A stretch of 64,000 bases of DNA from Frigididesulfovibrio sp031553235 (GTDB lineage Bacteria; Desulfobacterota; Desulfovibrionia; Desulfovibrionales; Desulfovibrionaceae), in contig JAVBLS010000019.1 of the NCBI GenBank assembly GCA_031553235.1, forward strand, positions 1-64,000. The letters run 5' to 3'. Positions within the stretch are counted from its first letter, which is position 1; every line of letters begins with the position of its first letter. This document shows, in pieces, positions 1 through 9,241 of this stretch. The position numbers were made by a program, and so were the translations under genes. The notes beneath the pieces were generated by a model that saw only the letters and a list, made by a program, of their open reading frames with translations, was not told the DNA's origin and made no database searches.

Positions 1-268
1 GGGGGGGTCCAAGGGGATTATCCCCTTGGCGGAGAGGTTTGGGGATGCCGCACCCATCACAGCAAGGCAGCTTTTTCACTTCACCGGACGTTGCGGCGGG
101 TTGACCCCGGTAGCCCTGCTTTGAGCCTCCCCAAGGGTATAATCCCCTGGGACCCCCCCATGATGCGACGGGCCTTTCCCGCAAAGCGGAAACGGCCCGT
201 CGCATAATGGGGGCCGGGGGAATAATTCCCCCGGCAGGGGGTCTGGGGGACGGAGGTCCCCCAGGGGG
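1..268. repeat. Hairpin-rich intergenic block, no gene
   Basis: No credible gene. The stretch is a run of GC-rich inverted repeats: a 21-base palindrome at 9-29 (CCAAGGGG/CCCCTTGG arms), a hairpin at 163-205 with 12-base perfect outer arms (ATGCGACGGGCC) continuing into a TTTCC/GGAAA stem, a 23-base one at 213-235 (GCCGGGGG/CCCCCGGC around AATAATT), and one at 243-264 with 9-base arms. The last lies 5 bases past the stop of the minus-strand oxidoreductase gene and could end its transcript. Open frames across the block are shadows. Confidence 0.6.
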
Positions 269-1420
269 CTACTTGAACGATTCTTTGGCTGCCTGGAGTT
301 CGGCGCGAATGGAATCGAGGGAGAGGGCCTTGCAGGCGAGGTCGAATTCGCGTTGCAGGGTATGCATCAGCTCTTTGACCGGAATGATCTTGTCGACCTT
401 GAAGACGTTGGCGCCGGTGAAGGCGAAGCCTTTGTCGAGATTGCCCTTCATGGCGTTGAGCAGGGCCGAGGCGATGCAGTAGGGCGATTTTTCCGGGTTG
501 CAGGTGGAGATGCAGTGGAAAATGCAGCGAAAGTTGCGTTTGCCCTGTTCGACGGCTTCGATGAAGCGGCCTTTGATGGCCCGGCCGGGCATGCCCACGG
601 GGCTTTTGATGATGGCCAGATCTTCGGCCTTGGCGTCGACAAAGGCCTGCTTGAAGCGGATGTCGGCGTCGCACTCGTCGGTGGCCACAAAGCGGGTGCC
701 CATCTGGACGCCGGAGGCGCCCATTTCAAGAAAGCGCTTGATGTCTTCGCCGGAGTAGATGCCGCCGGCCGCGATCACCGGAATCTTCTTGCCGTGCTTG
801 TCTTCGAAAGGTTTGACCGCTTCGACCACTTCAGGAACGACCTTTTCCAGGGCGTGGGCCGGGTCGTCGATCTCTTCGGGCTTGAAGCCCAAGTGGCCGC
901 CGGCTTTGGGGCCTTCGACCACGAAGAGATCCGGCAGGTAATCGAAGCGGGAGGCCCACTTCTTGCAAATCACCGAGGCTGCGCGGGCTGAGGAAACAAT
1001 GGGCGCAAGCTTGGTGCGGAATTCTTCTTTCTTTTCTTCGCACACGGCGCGCAAATGGCCGGGCATATCCAGGGGAAGGCCGGCGCCGGAAAAGATGATG
1101 TCGGCCCGCTCGGTAATGGCCGAGCGTACCAGGGCGGCAAAGTCGGTAAGCGCCACCATGATGTTCACGCCGATGATTCCGTGGGTCAGGGCCCGGGCTT
1201 TGCGCAGTTCTTCGCTCAGGGCGCGGGTGTTGGCGCCGGTGGGGTTTTGGGCCACGTCGGGCTCGCGCATGCCGATCATCGCCCCGGCGATGACCCCGAT
1301 GCCGCCTTCGGCGGCAACGGCTGCGGCCAGACGGTGCAGAGAAATGCCGACACCCATGCCGCCCTGGATAATGGGCAGACGGGCGGTGAGTTCTCCGATA
1401 TTCAATGAAGGCAAGGTCAT
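269..1420 (-). CDS. Nitronate monooxygenase-like (2-nitropropane dioxygenase family) flavin oxidoreductase
   Basis: A 383-residue TIM-barrel FMN enzyme of the nitronate monooxygenase / enoyl-ACP reductase II (FabK-like) family, probably an NAD(P)H- or O2-linked flavin oxidoreductase; the substrate cannot be read from sequence. The start is MTLPSLNIGELT, chosen because AAGGAG lies just upstream and the family N-terminus (PIIQGGMGVGIS) begins soon after; upstream in-frame codons are low-complexity shadow. Seen: the FMN/active-site segment GPKAGGHLGF, the phosphate-binding IAAGGIYSGED and GVQMGTRF. Near the C-terminus is a cysteine-rich stretch (C-x3-C-x3-C then C) that could bind metal and is not a standard part of the fold. 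Downstream of addAB but with its own ribosome site. Confidence 0.85.
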   Translation of the reverse strand: MTLPSLNIGELTARLPIIQGGMGVGISLHRLAAAVAAEGGIGVIAGAMIGMREPDVAQNPTGANTRALSEELRKARALTHGIIGVNIMVALTDFAALVRSAITERADIIFSGAGLPLDMPGHLRAVCEEKKEEFRTKLAPIVSSARAASVICKKWASRFDYLPDLFVVEGPKAGGHLGFKPEEIDDPAHALEKVVPEVVEAVKPFEDKHGKKIPVIAAGGIYSGEDIKRFLEMGASGVQMGTRFVATDECDADIRFKQAFVDAKAEDLAIIKSPVGMPGRAIKGRFIEAVEQGKRNFRCIFHCISTCNPEKSPYCIASALLNAMKGNLDKGFAFTGANVFKVDKIIPVKELMHTLQREFDLACKALSLDSIRAELQAAKESFK

Positions 1421-1500
1421 AGGAAAGATTCTCCTTGCGGAAAATGCGGCCGCCGGCGGGGGCGGGCTGCCCCGGAAGGATAAGGCGGGCGGTCGGAAGG

Positions 1501-4500
1501 TTATTCCGCGGCAAGGATCATACACGCACTTTTGCAGGAACACCAGCGGCAATGCAGCCCTGGGCGGGGCAGGAAGATTTCGCATCCGGCAAGATTTTGC
1601 AAAATAATACCAAGAAGTTGGGGAATATTTTCCGCCAGAGCGGTCGTTCGGGCTTTAAAAGGAATTTTCGGACCGAACAAGGGGGTTTCCAGGCCGGAGG
1701 CGGCCAGTTCCACCCAGGCGGCCTGCGCGGCGCCGGGCGCACCGGGCGCGTGCCCGGCCAGATACAGGTACAGGGGCAGTTGCACGCTCTCAAAGCCGGC
1801 GGAGATGATTTCCGGCAGGCGCGGGTCGGCGGGGTCGGTGGTTTCGAGCCGGCTCCAAAAGGCTTCGTCCAGCCAGACCCCCTTGTCCACCAAGGGGATC
1901 TTTCCGGTTTTGTAATCCAGAACGGTGTGGCCTTCGTCCCGTTTATCCAGGCGGTCCAGGGTGCCGGTGAGAGAAAAGTGCCGGCCGCCGGCCGCAAGAG
2001 GCGCGGCATAGGTCTGCTCCAGGGCCAGGGGGATGCCGGCCGGCTGGGCGGCCAGAAAGCGGCGCAGACGCTCCGGCCCGGCGACACGGATCATGGTCAG
2101 GGCGTCAAAGGGCAGGCGGCGTTCCAGGTCGGCGAATTCCGGCCGGGCCAGGAACAGGGCGCAAAGTTCGTCGGCCGCGCTTGCGGGCAGCTCGGAACCG
2201 GCGGCCTGGGGAACACCCAGGCGTTCGCGGTAATAAGCCTCCAGGGCGCGGTGCAGCAGCACGCCCACGGCGGGCGGGTCGTATTCCTCGGCCGGCGCCT
2301 CGGCTTCGCGCAGGCGCAGCAGGCGTTCGTGGAAAAAGCGCGCCGGGCAGAGCAGAAAGGCGTCCAGCAGCGAGGCCGAGATCGGCCGGGCCAGGAGATC
2401 GTCAAGCAGAGCACGCGCGGCCGGGCTCACGGGCACAGGGCCGGGGGCGGCGCGGATGGGCGCCGGGGCGTCGACGAGCACGCGCAGGGGGCCGTCGTCG
2501 CCGGTGCCGGAGAGCCGCCGGCCGAGGCGTTTTTCCTCCTCCCAGAGCAGCTCTTCCACAAAGCGGCTTTTGATTTTTTTGCCGTCAAAAAGGGCCCCGG
2601 CCTCGCCGCCTTCGCGCCAGAGCAGCATTGTCTCGTCCGCGCCCCGGATCAGGCTGAAAAAGTGGTGCGCCGCCGGGGCCTCGGCCGAGTGCCGGTCGGG
2701 CAGGCCGAGCACCGGGCGCAGGAGATCCGGCAGCAGGGGGTCGCCCTCGGGCAGGCCGGGCAGGGAGTGCTCGCCCGCGTCCAGGACAAATACCCGGCGA
2801 AAGGAGAGCAGCCGGGTTTCGAGCATGCCGAGCACCTGTACCCCGGTGGGGGGGTCGGCCTCGAAAGGCACGCGTTCGGCCTCCAGCAGCTTGCGGATCA
2901 GGGCGAACAGGGCCTCGCGCGGCAGGCGCAGGCGGGAGGCGGTGGAATGCAGCAGTTCCGGAATCAGTCCCTGGAGCAGGCGGTAAAGGCACTCGGCGTC
3001 GATGGGAAAGCGCGGCCAGAGGTGGGCGCCGTGGCGCAGCAACAGCGCGCACAGGGCTTCCAGGGCCTTGCCCGCCTCGTGCGGCGTGCGCGGGGTCTCG
3101 AAGTTGCCCAGGCAACAACGGAAGATCTCGCGCACCAGCCGGGCCGAAGGCTCGGGCACGGCTTCGTCCGGAGCCCGCGAGGCCAGAATCTCTTCCCACA
3201 GGGCTTCGGGGTCGATATAGGCCGCGCCGGCGGCGCGCAGGGTTTCCTCAAACAGATGCAGTTCGCGCCGGATGTCGCCTGTGGGTTCCGGGACCGGAGC
3301 GTTTTCTCCCTCGGGATCCGGGGCCCCTGGGGAATCTTCGGAGTCCGGGGGAGCCGGGGTGGGCAGAGGCTCCGGGTCCAAACCGGCCAAGGCCGGGTGG
3401 CGCAACAGTTCCAGAATATTCCGCCAGTGGCGTTCGCGGCCCTTGCGGCCTTCTTCCAGGCGCAGGATGGTGTCCACCAGCCGGAACAGGGGCGAGCGGG
3501 CCAGGGGATAGCCCATGGAGATGTTGATCTCCTCGGCCGGCAGATGGTGCAGCAGGGGCATGAGCAGGTCGCCCGAAGGCAGGACCACGGCCGTGTCGGC
3601 GGAAAACCGGGCGCCCGGCATGCCGGCCGTGTCCTGCCCGGCCGGGGAAGGGCGCGGAAATGCCTCGCGCAGGGCGGCCAACTGGGAATGCAGGTCAAAG
3701 CCCTGTACAAAGGCAAGGCGGCCGGCCGCTCGCCGGGTTTTGGGCGCAAGGGGCCGTAAAACGGCCTTTTCCCGCTCGACCCAGGCAAAGAGCGGGGCGC
3801 AGCTCCAGTGGGCCTTTTCGCGCGGCAGGTCGGCCCGAATCACGGCGCAGGCCCCGTAATCCACCCGCAGGGCGTGCAGCAGGGCTTCTTCGGGCCTGGT
3901 CAGGGTATGGAACCCGGCCGCGTACAGGCGCCGGCCGCCGGCCAGAGCGGCAAGCGGATCGTCGCCCTGCCGCAGGGCCAGGTACACGGCCAGGGCGTCC
4001 AGGCCGGGGGTGGTCCAGTCGCGTTCGCGCATCTTGCGCTCGTAGACTGCGAACAGCCCCCCCAGACGCTCCAGCAGGCGGGCGGCGCAGGGCGAGGCCT
4101 CGGCATGGGGGATGTCGACCGGGCGCAACCCATTGGCCGGGCACTCGTCAAACAGCTCGGCCAGGCGGAAACCCCAGGGGAAGAAAAAGGCCGTGGGGTC
4201 GTCGCCTTGGCCTTCGGGACCGAGAAATTCCGCGCCGCCGGTTTCTTTCAGACATTCAAAGAGCAGCCCGGCCCGGTCCAGCAGCCCGGCATTCCACAGG
4301 GGCCTGCCTGCCAGCTCCCGGTGCAGGCGGGCAAAGATGCCGGAGACGGTCACAACCGAAGGCTCCAGCAGGGGACGGGGCAGATCCGGACGCGAGGCCA
4401 GATCGCGCAGCAGGTAGCGCCCGGCCCGGACGTTGGGAAAAAGGAAGTCGACGGTGTGCAGGTCCGGCCCGTGCTCCAGGGCCAGATCCAGGATCGCGCC

Positions 4501-4554
4501 GAGAAAATCCGCTCCAAAGGGCACGGCATAGATGGGCGGATTGTGCCGGTTCAT
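1501..4554 (-). CDS. addB: AddB-like subunit: iron-sulfur PD-(D/E)XK nuclease of a double-strand-break resection complex
   Basis: A 1017-residue partner of the helicase-nuclease encoded immediately upstream; the start codon overlaps the addA stop by 4 bases (ATGA), implying coupled translation. The C-terminal RecB-like nuclease carries LDYKTGK near residue 880. Four cysteines match the AddB Fe-S staple: one near 736 (LLCPARFFHERL) and three at 1002, 1005 and 1011, the exact C-x2-C-x5-C spacing of Bacillus AddB. The N-terminal helicase-like half lacks a usable Walker A (FPNVRAGRYLL in its place), as in proteobacterial AddB proteins. Role by family: degrade double-stranded ends to a regulatory sequence and load RecA. 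The Chi-like sequence is unknown. Confidence 0.85.
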   Translation of the reverse strand: MNRHNPPIYAVPFGADFLGAILDLALEHGPDLHTVDFLFPNVRAGRYLLRDLASRPDLPRPLLEPSVVTVSGIFARLHRELAGRPLWNAGLLDRAGLLFECLKETGGAEFLGPEGQGDDPTAFFFPWGFRLAELFDECPANGLRPVDIPHAEASPCAARLLERLGGLFAVYERKMRERDWTTPGLDALAVYLALRQGDDPLAALAGGRRLYAAGFHTLTRPEEALLHALRVDYGACAVIRADLPREKAHWSCAPLFAWVEREKAVLRPLAPKTRRAAGRLAFVQGFDLHSQLAALREAFPRPSPAGQDTAGMPGARFSADTAVVLPSGDLLMPLLHHLPAEEINISMGYPLARSPLFRLVDTILRLEEGRKGRERHWRNILELLRHPALAGLDPEPLPTPAPPDSEDSPGAPDPEGENAPVPEPTGDIRRELHLFEETLRAAGAAYIDPEALWEEILASRAPDEAVPEPSARLVREIFRCCLGNFETPRTPHEAGKALEALCALLLRHGAHLWPRFPIDAECLYRLLQGLIPELLHSTASRLRLPREALFALIRKLLEAERVPFEADPPTGVQVLGMLETRLLSFRRVFVLDAGEHSLPGLPEGDPLLPDLLRPVLGLPDRHSAEAPAAHHFFSLIRGADETMLLWREGGEAGALFDGKKIKSRFVEELLWEEEKRLGRRLSGTGDDGPLRVLVDAPAPIRAAPGPVPVSPAARALLDDLLARPISASLLDAFLLCPARFFHERLLRLREAEAPAEEYDPPAVGVLLHRALEAYYRERLGVPQAAGSELPASAADELCALFLARPEFADLERRLPFDALTMIRVAGPERLRRFLAAQPAGIPLALEQTYAAPLAAGGRHFSLTGTLDRLDKRDEGHTVLDYKTGKIPLVDKGVWLDEAFWSRLETTDPADPRLPEIISAGFESVQLPLYLYLAGHAPGAPGAAQAAWVELAASGLETPLFGPKIPFKARTTALAENIPQLLGIILQNLAGCEIFLPRPGLHCRWCSCKSACMILAAE

Positions 4555-7500
4555 GGCGTCACCTCCAACAGCGCCCGCTCGTCCAGATAGGCCAGGAAGC
4601 CGCGGGCCGGCAGTTGCAGGGCCGCTCCGGCCAGGCGCATGTAGGCGCGCACCTGGGCTTCATGTCCCGGCTCGGGCCGGCCGGTCTTGTAGTCCAGAGC
4701 CACCACCAGGTCCGGCTCGACGGCCAGCAGATCCACGCGCAGGCGTTTGCCGCTTTCGTCGATCATGCCTTGCTCGCGCAGACCGCGCTCCAGCAGCTGC
4801 CGGGCCTCGGGCAGGCGCACAAACCAGAGCAGGGCCTCGGCCATGCTCCGGGCCGCCTCTTCCGGGGCTTCCAGAGGCAGGGGGAAGAGGCGCAGGGCCT
4901 GGGCCGCCGCCAGACGCACGTCTTCTTCTTCCCGGCCGGGCGCGGACAGGCGCAGGTGTTCCAGGCAGAGGTGGGCGAAAATACCGCGCCGGCGGGGGGT
5001 GAATTCCGGCGATTCCAGGGTGGAGCGGAAAATTTTCAGCCGAGGCAGGCGGGCGGCGGGCTCGGCTTCGGCAAAGGCGGGCGGGAGCACGGGCGTGGCC
5101 GGCACAGCGGCCGGGGGAGCCGGTTTCGGGGCGATCATCGGTCTGAGGACCTCGGCCGCAACCTCCTCATGGCGGAAAGCCGCGGGCGCGCGTTCGCGCA
5201 GGATCGGCAGCAGCGCCTCCAGACCCCGTCCCAGGGGGCCGCAACCGTGGCGCGGCCGGGTGACGAAGGCGTGCAGTTCTTCGCGCGGCCGGGTGAAAGC
5301 CACATAGAGCAGGTTCAGATGCTCCAGGACCGAGGTGATCCGGGCCGGATAAAAAATCTCGGGCAGCTCCGGCCGGGCCTTGGTCGGCAGGCGTCGGCCG
5401 CGATGGACGAACACGGCCGACTCGTCGCTGTTGTCCCGCCCCCGGTGCAGCGAGGGCAGCACAACCACCGGAAACTCCAGCCCCTTGGCCGCGTGCATGG
5501 TCATCAGGCGCACCGCGTCCATGCCCTCGGGCAGGGGCAGGCGGTCTTCGGCGCAGCCCTCGCGCCAAAAGTCCAGAAAGGCGGGCGGCGAGGAAAAGCC
5601 CCGGCCTTCGGCCTGGTGGGCGGTTTCCAGCAGCCGGCGCAGAAACGGGCCGTCGCCGGGGTCGCTCAAGGGCAGGCGGAAGCGGGCCACGATTTCCATG
5701 ATCAGGTCATAGGCGCTCATCAGGCCGACACGGCGCAGCAACGGCTCGTACAATTGCCGGCGGTGCTCCGGGGCCCATTCGGCAAAGAGCCGGTACAGAG
5801 GCGGGCGGGGGTTGCCGCGCTCGCGCAGGGCTCGGCACACGGCCTCGCGCGCGGCCGCCGGGTCCAGACCCGGCACAATGGCCAGGCTGCCCCAAAAAGC
5901 CGAGTCGTCGGCCGGGTAGAGCAGAAAGGCCAGCAGGTCGACCACCCCGGCCACCAGCGGGTGCTCGGCGGGCAAGAAGCTTTCTTCCGTGACCACGGGC
6001 ACGCCCCAGCCGGCCAGCTGCCCGGCCAGGCGGGCGATTTCTTCCCGGCCCCGGGTGAGCACGGCCACGTCGCGCCAGGCCCGCCGGCCGGGCAGCTCTT
6101 CGCGGAACAGGCGTTCCAGACGGCCGGCCGCCAGGCCGTCCACGGCCGCCGGGTTGGCCCCGGCCACGCCGTAGAGGCATACCATGCCGCCGTTTGTGGC
6201 CGGACCGCTGTTTTGGGCCGGGTCGCCGTTTGCGGCCGTGTCGTCATGTGTGGCCGGGCCGCCCGGCGGCATGGCCTGGGCCGCGCCTGCGAAAATTTCC
6301 GTAGCTTCGGTCACGGCCCGATCCAGGTAGGCGGCCGGCGTATGATCCGGGAGCATGGCCGCGAGCACCGCCCGGGCGGTTGTTGCCTCGCCGAGCAGGG
6401 AAAAAGCCGCGTTGTTGAAGGCCACGATGCCGGGCAGGCTGCGGCGGTTGCAGGGCAGGCGGCGCAGGCGGACCCCTGCCGGGGCGGTGAGTTCCGGATC
6501 TTGGGCCAGTTCGGCGAAAAGCCGGGCGTCGCCGCCGCGCCAACTGTAGATGGCCTGCTTCATGTCGCCCACGCAGTACAGGCCGCCGCCGCGCGAGAGG
6601 CATTCCAGGGCCAGGGGGGCCACGGCGGCCCACTGGTCGCGGCTGGTATCCTGGAATTCATCGAGCAGGATGTGGGTCAGGCGCGAGCCCAGCCGACAGA
6701 GGGCGTCGGACACGCCGTACTCGCCGGAAAGCAGGCGTGCGGCCAGGCCGGGAACGGCCGGGGCGGGCAGGATGCGCTCCCGGCGCCAGAAAGGCGCGGC
6801 CCGGCGGAACAGCTCCGCGCCGAGGACGCTCAGGGGGGCCAGGGCGGCCGAGGCTTTGAGCAGAGGCAGCACGGCGGCCCGTTCCCGGTAGGCCCGGCGG
6901 AAGTCCGCATAGGCTTGCTCCGCCGCCTCGCCGGGCTCGGGCGAGGCCTTGACCAGGCACTCGGCCAAAGAATCTTTATGGGCGTAAGTGGCGCTCGCGG
7001 GCAGTTCAAAAGGGGCCAGGCCGAGGCACTTTTCCAGAAAAACCGGGAGGTTTTTGAGCGGCTTCAGGGCCTCGGCTTCAATTGCATCCGCCAGCAGGCC
7101 CACGGCCCGGTCCAGGGCGGCCTTTTGCAGGGCAACGGATTCCAGAATGAAGTCCGTGTCCGCCTGCGGCGCTTCCTTGCCCGCCAGGTGGAGCAAAAAG
7201 ACCTCATACAGCCCCCGGCGCAGGGCGCCGCGCAGGGCAAAGCCGGTGCTTTCCACAGTGAACAGCCGGGCCCGGCAGGCCTCGGCCAGGGCGGCGCGCA
7301 GCCGGGCCGGGTCGTCGCCGAAGGTGCCGGTCCCGTCCGGGGCCAGGTCGCGCATCAGGGCGTCGTACAGGGGGGTGAAGTGGTCTTCGGGGTCAAAAGA
7401 AGGCTCGAAGTCCGGGGGCAGGTCCAGTTCCAGGGCCGAGAGGCGCACCAAGGCGTTGAGCAGGCTGTCGATGGTGCGTACGTTCAGGGCGCCGTAATGG

Positions 7501-7793
7501 CGCAGCACGGCCTCGACCTGGCGCTCGGCCCGGCCGCCGGCGAAGCCGGCCGCGCGCCGGGCCAGGGCCATGTCCTTCAGGGTGAAAAGGATGCGGCCCT
7601 TCATTTCGGCCGCGGCCTTGTTGGTGAAGGTGGCGGCCAGGATCTCGGCCAGAGCGTAATCACCGGGCGGGCGCGCCCAGTCGCAGCCCGGCGGGGGATA
7701 GGCCTGCGCGGCCCGGCGCATCAGGGCCAGAAAGCGGCGGGTGATCCGGTAGGTCTTGCCGGAGCCGGCCGAGGCGTCGATGCGGGTGATCAT
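4551..7793 (-). CDS. addA: AddA-like UvrD/Rep-family helicase-nuclease
   Basis: 1080 residues. Walker A (DASAGSGKTYRI) starts at residue 7, so the start must be at or near this ATG although no Shine-Dalgarno is visible. Motif II is LLDEFQDTS near 378, other SF1 motifs follow (NRRSLPGIVAFNN; LMTMHAAKGLEFPVVVLP), and a RecB-type nuclease motif (ALDYKTGRPEPGHEAQ) lies near 1034. This is the motor and one nuclease of the AddAB end-resection complex; AddB follows with a 4-base overlap. Odd: residues about 510-535 are a low-complexity Gly/Pro/Ala/Asn insert encoded by four 18-bp tandem units (6193-6264), between helicase motifs where a linker is tolerated. Confidence 0.88.
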   Translation of the reverse strand: MITRIDASAGSGKTYRITRRFLALMRRAAQAYPPPGCDWARPPGDYALAEILAATFTNKAAAEMKGRILFTLKDMALARRAAGFAGGRAERQVEAVLRHYGALNVRTIDSLLNALVRLSALELDLPPDFEPSFDPEDHFTPLYDALMRDLAPDGTGTFGDDPARLRAALAEACRARLFTVESTGFALRGALRRGLYEVFLLHLAGKEAPQADTDFILESVALQKAALDRAVGLLADAIEAEALKPLKNLPVFLEKCLGLAPFELPASATYAHKDSLAECLVKASPEPGEAAEQAYADFRRAYRERAAVLPLLKASAALAPLSVLGAELFRRAAPFWRRERILPAPAVPGLAARLLSGEYGVSDALCRLGSRLTHILLDEFQDTSRDQWAAVAPLALECLSRGGGLYCVGDMKQAIYSWRGGDARLFAELAQDPELTAPAGVRLRRLPCNRRSLPGIVAFNNAAFSLLGEATTARAVLAAMLPDHTPAAYLDRAVTEATEIFAGAAQAMPPGGPATHDDTAANGDPAQNSGPATNGGMVCLYGVAGANPAAVDGLAAGRLERLFREELPGRRAWRDVAVLTRGREEIARLAGQLAGWGVPVVTEESFLPAEHPLVAGVVDLLAFLLYPADDSAFWGSLAIVPGLDPAAAREAVCRALRERGNPRPPLYRLFAEWAPEHRRQLYEPLLRRVGLMSAYDLIMEIVARFRLPLSDPGDGPFLRRLLETAHQAEGRGFSSPPAFLDFWREGCAEDRLPLPEGMDAVRLMTMHAAKGLEFPVVVLPSLHRGRDNSDESAVFVHRGRRLPTKARPELPEIFYPARITSVLEHLNLLYVAFTRPREELHAFVTRPRHGCGPLGRGLEALLPILRERAPAAFRHEEVAAEVLRPMIAPKPAPPAAVPATPVLPPAFAEAEPAARLPRLKIFRSTLESPEFTPRRRGIFAHLCLEHLRLSAPGREEEDVRLAAAQALRLFPLPLEAPEEAARSMAEALLWFVRLPEARQLLERGLREQGMIDESGKRLRVDLLAVEPDLVVALDYKTGRPEPGHEAQVRAYMRLAGAALQLPARGFLAYLDERALLEVTP
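6193..6264. repeat. In-frame 18-bp minisatellite (4 units) inside addA
   Basis: Four imperfect 18-base units, each around a (G)GGCCG core (6193-6210, 6211-6228, 6229-6246, 6247-6264). On the coding strand they give a six-residue repeat of the form [GDS][GD][PT]A[TQA][NH]. The period is a multiple of three, so copy changes would keep the helicase in frame. Confidence 0.75.
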
Positions 7794-7843
7794 TTTGACG
7801 TATTGGTTGCCGCGGGCGCGGCCCGGCCGGAGGCGATCCGGTT

Positions 7844-7957
7844 CATTGCATCACGGCCGGATCCGGCCGGCCGGTGGGTTCCAGGACCGCCCGCCGGTCT
7901 CATTGCATCACGGCCAGATCTGGCTGCCCGGTGGATTCCAGGACCGCCCGCCAGTAT
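7844..7957. repeat. 57-bp tandem duplication of the 3' end of pfk
   Basis: Two adjacent 57-base units (7844-7900 and 7901-7957) match at about 50 of 57 positions. The right unit is the last 18 codons of the pfk gene plus part of its stop; the left is a copy lying after the stop, in the same frame, still reading RAVLEPTGRPDPAVMQ followed by its own TGA. A true peptide duplication with two successive stops. Confidence 0.85.
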
Positions 7958-9222
7958 TCCGTGCGAATGTTCAGTTGCCTGCGTTTGCGGATGACCAGTT
8001 CCAGGGGCAGGTGCACATAGCGGTCCATGAGCTTGCCCACGACCACGTTGGTGCGCCCGGCCATGGCCGCGTGCACCGCGTTCTGGCCCAGAAAGCCGCA
8101 GTAAACCTTGTCGTTGGCGTTGGCGGGCACGGAGCGGATGATGTAGCTGGGGTCGATGTACTTGATGGAAAATTCCATGCCCTGCTCTTTCAGGTAGCGC
8201 TTGATCTCCCGCTTGAGCACCTCGGCCACGTCGCCGAGCACCGGGTTGCCCGAGGCGTCGGTGGTGTCTTCTTTCTGCATCAGGTGTTGGCCCGCGCCTT
8301 CGGCTGCCACGATGACCGCGTGCTTGCGCGATTTCAGCCGCTCGGCCAGGGCCGGCAGCAGACCGCCGGGGCCTTCCAGGGCAAAGGGAATTTCCGGAAT
8401 GAGCACGAAGTTCACTTCCTTCATGGCCAGGGTGGCATGGGCCGCGATAAAGCCCGATTCGCGCCCCATGAGCTTCACGATGCCCACGCAGTTGCGATAG
8501 CCCACGGCCTCGGTGTGGGCGCACTGGATGGCCTCGGTGGCCTTGAACACGGCCGTCTCGAAGCCGAAGCTCTGGCTGATGAAGTTGATGTCGTTGTCGA
8601 TGGTCTTGGGGATGCCGATGACCGCAATGCGCAGGCCGCGCGCCTTGATTTCCCGGACAATGCCGTCCATGGCCCGCATGGTGCCGTCGCCGCCGATCAT
8701 GAAGAGCACGCTGATGTTCAGGCGCTCCAGGGAATCGACGATTTCCGCGGGTTGCTGCGGCCCCCGGGCCGAGCCGAGCATTGTGCCGCCGAACTGGTGG
8801 ATGTCGGCCACCTTGGCCGGGGTCAACTCCTCCACGTCGTGCCCGTAGTGCGGGATAAAGCCCTCCAGGCCGTAACGAATGCCCAGCACGGCCGGCACGC
8901 GGTATTTATGGAAAGCCTCCATGACGATGGCCCGGATCACGTCGTTGATGCCGGGGCACAGACCGCCGCAGGTGACGATGGCGCATTTGGTCTTGGAGGT
9001 GTCGAAATACAGGCTTTTGCGTGGCCCGGCGGGTTCAAAGCGCACGGCCACGGGTTCCATCCCGAGCAGTTCCTCGATGTGCTCGGCGTCCAGGTACAGA
9101 GGGATGGTCTCATCCTTCGGGAAGGCCGCCGAGGCCAGGGGCGAGGGAATGGACGGTTTGCCCAGCATGTCGATGGCCGTGTTGAGTGCCAGATCGCCGA
9201 TGACGACGGACGAGGCGGGCAT
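7900..9222 (-). CDS. pfkA: 6-phosphofructokinase, long plant/spirochaete-like (group II) type
   Basis: 440 residues. Phosphorylates fructose 6-phosphate in glycolysis. Seen: nucleotide-binding TCGGLCPGINDVIRAIV, GGDGTMRAMDG, PKTIDNDINF and MGRESGFIAA in family order. PKTIDND and the long N-terminus belong to the group II branch that also holds PPi-dependent enzymes; the glycine in GGDG (rather than GGDD) points to ATP as donor. That inference rests on one residue and should be held lightly. AAGGAGG precedes the ATG. Beyond the TGA, a mutated copy of the last 19 codons follows in frame, so readthrough would add a near-repeat tail. Confidence 0.92.
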   Translation of the reverse strand: MPASSVVIGDLALNTAIDMLGKPSIPSPLASAAFPKDETIPLYLDAEHIEELLGMEPVAVRFEPAGPRKSLYFDTSKTKCAIVTCGGLCPGINDVIRAIVMEAFHKYRVPAVLGIRYGLEGFIPHYGHDVEELTPAKVADIHQFGGTMLGSARGPQQPAEIVDSLERLNISVLFMIGGDGTMRAMDGIVREIKARGLRIAVIGIPKTIDNDINFISQSFGFETAVFKATEAIQCAHTEAVGYRNCVGIVKLMGRESGFIAAHATLAMKEVNFVLIPEIPFALEGPGGLLPALAERLKSRKHAVIVAAEGAGQHLMQKEDTTDASGNPVLGDVAEVLKREIKRYLKEQGMEFSIKYIDPSYIIRSVPANANDKVYCGFLGQNAVHAAMAGRTNVVVGKLMDRYVHLPLELVIRKRRQLNIRTEYWRAVLESTGQPDLAVMQ

Positions 9223-9241
9223 GGGGAACCTCCTTCCCGGC

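Noticed and set aside
1435..3759. 774-codon plus-strand open frame opposite addB
   Set aside because: Antisense shadow with no ribosome site or recognisable domain.
3660..7994. 1444-codon plus-strand open frame opposite addA/addB
   Set aside because: Low-complexity Gly/Ala/Arg/Gln composition, no domain, opposite genes with full motifs; a product of high third-position GC.
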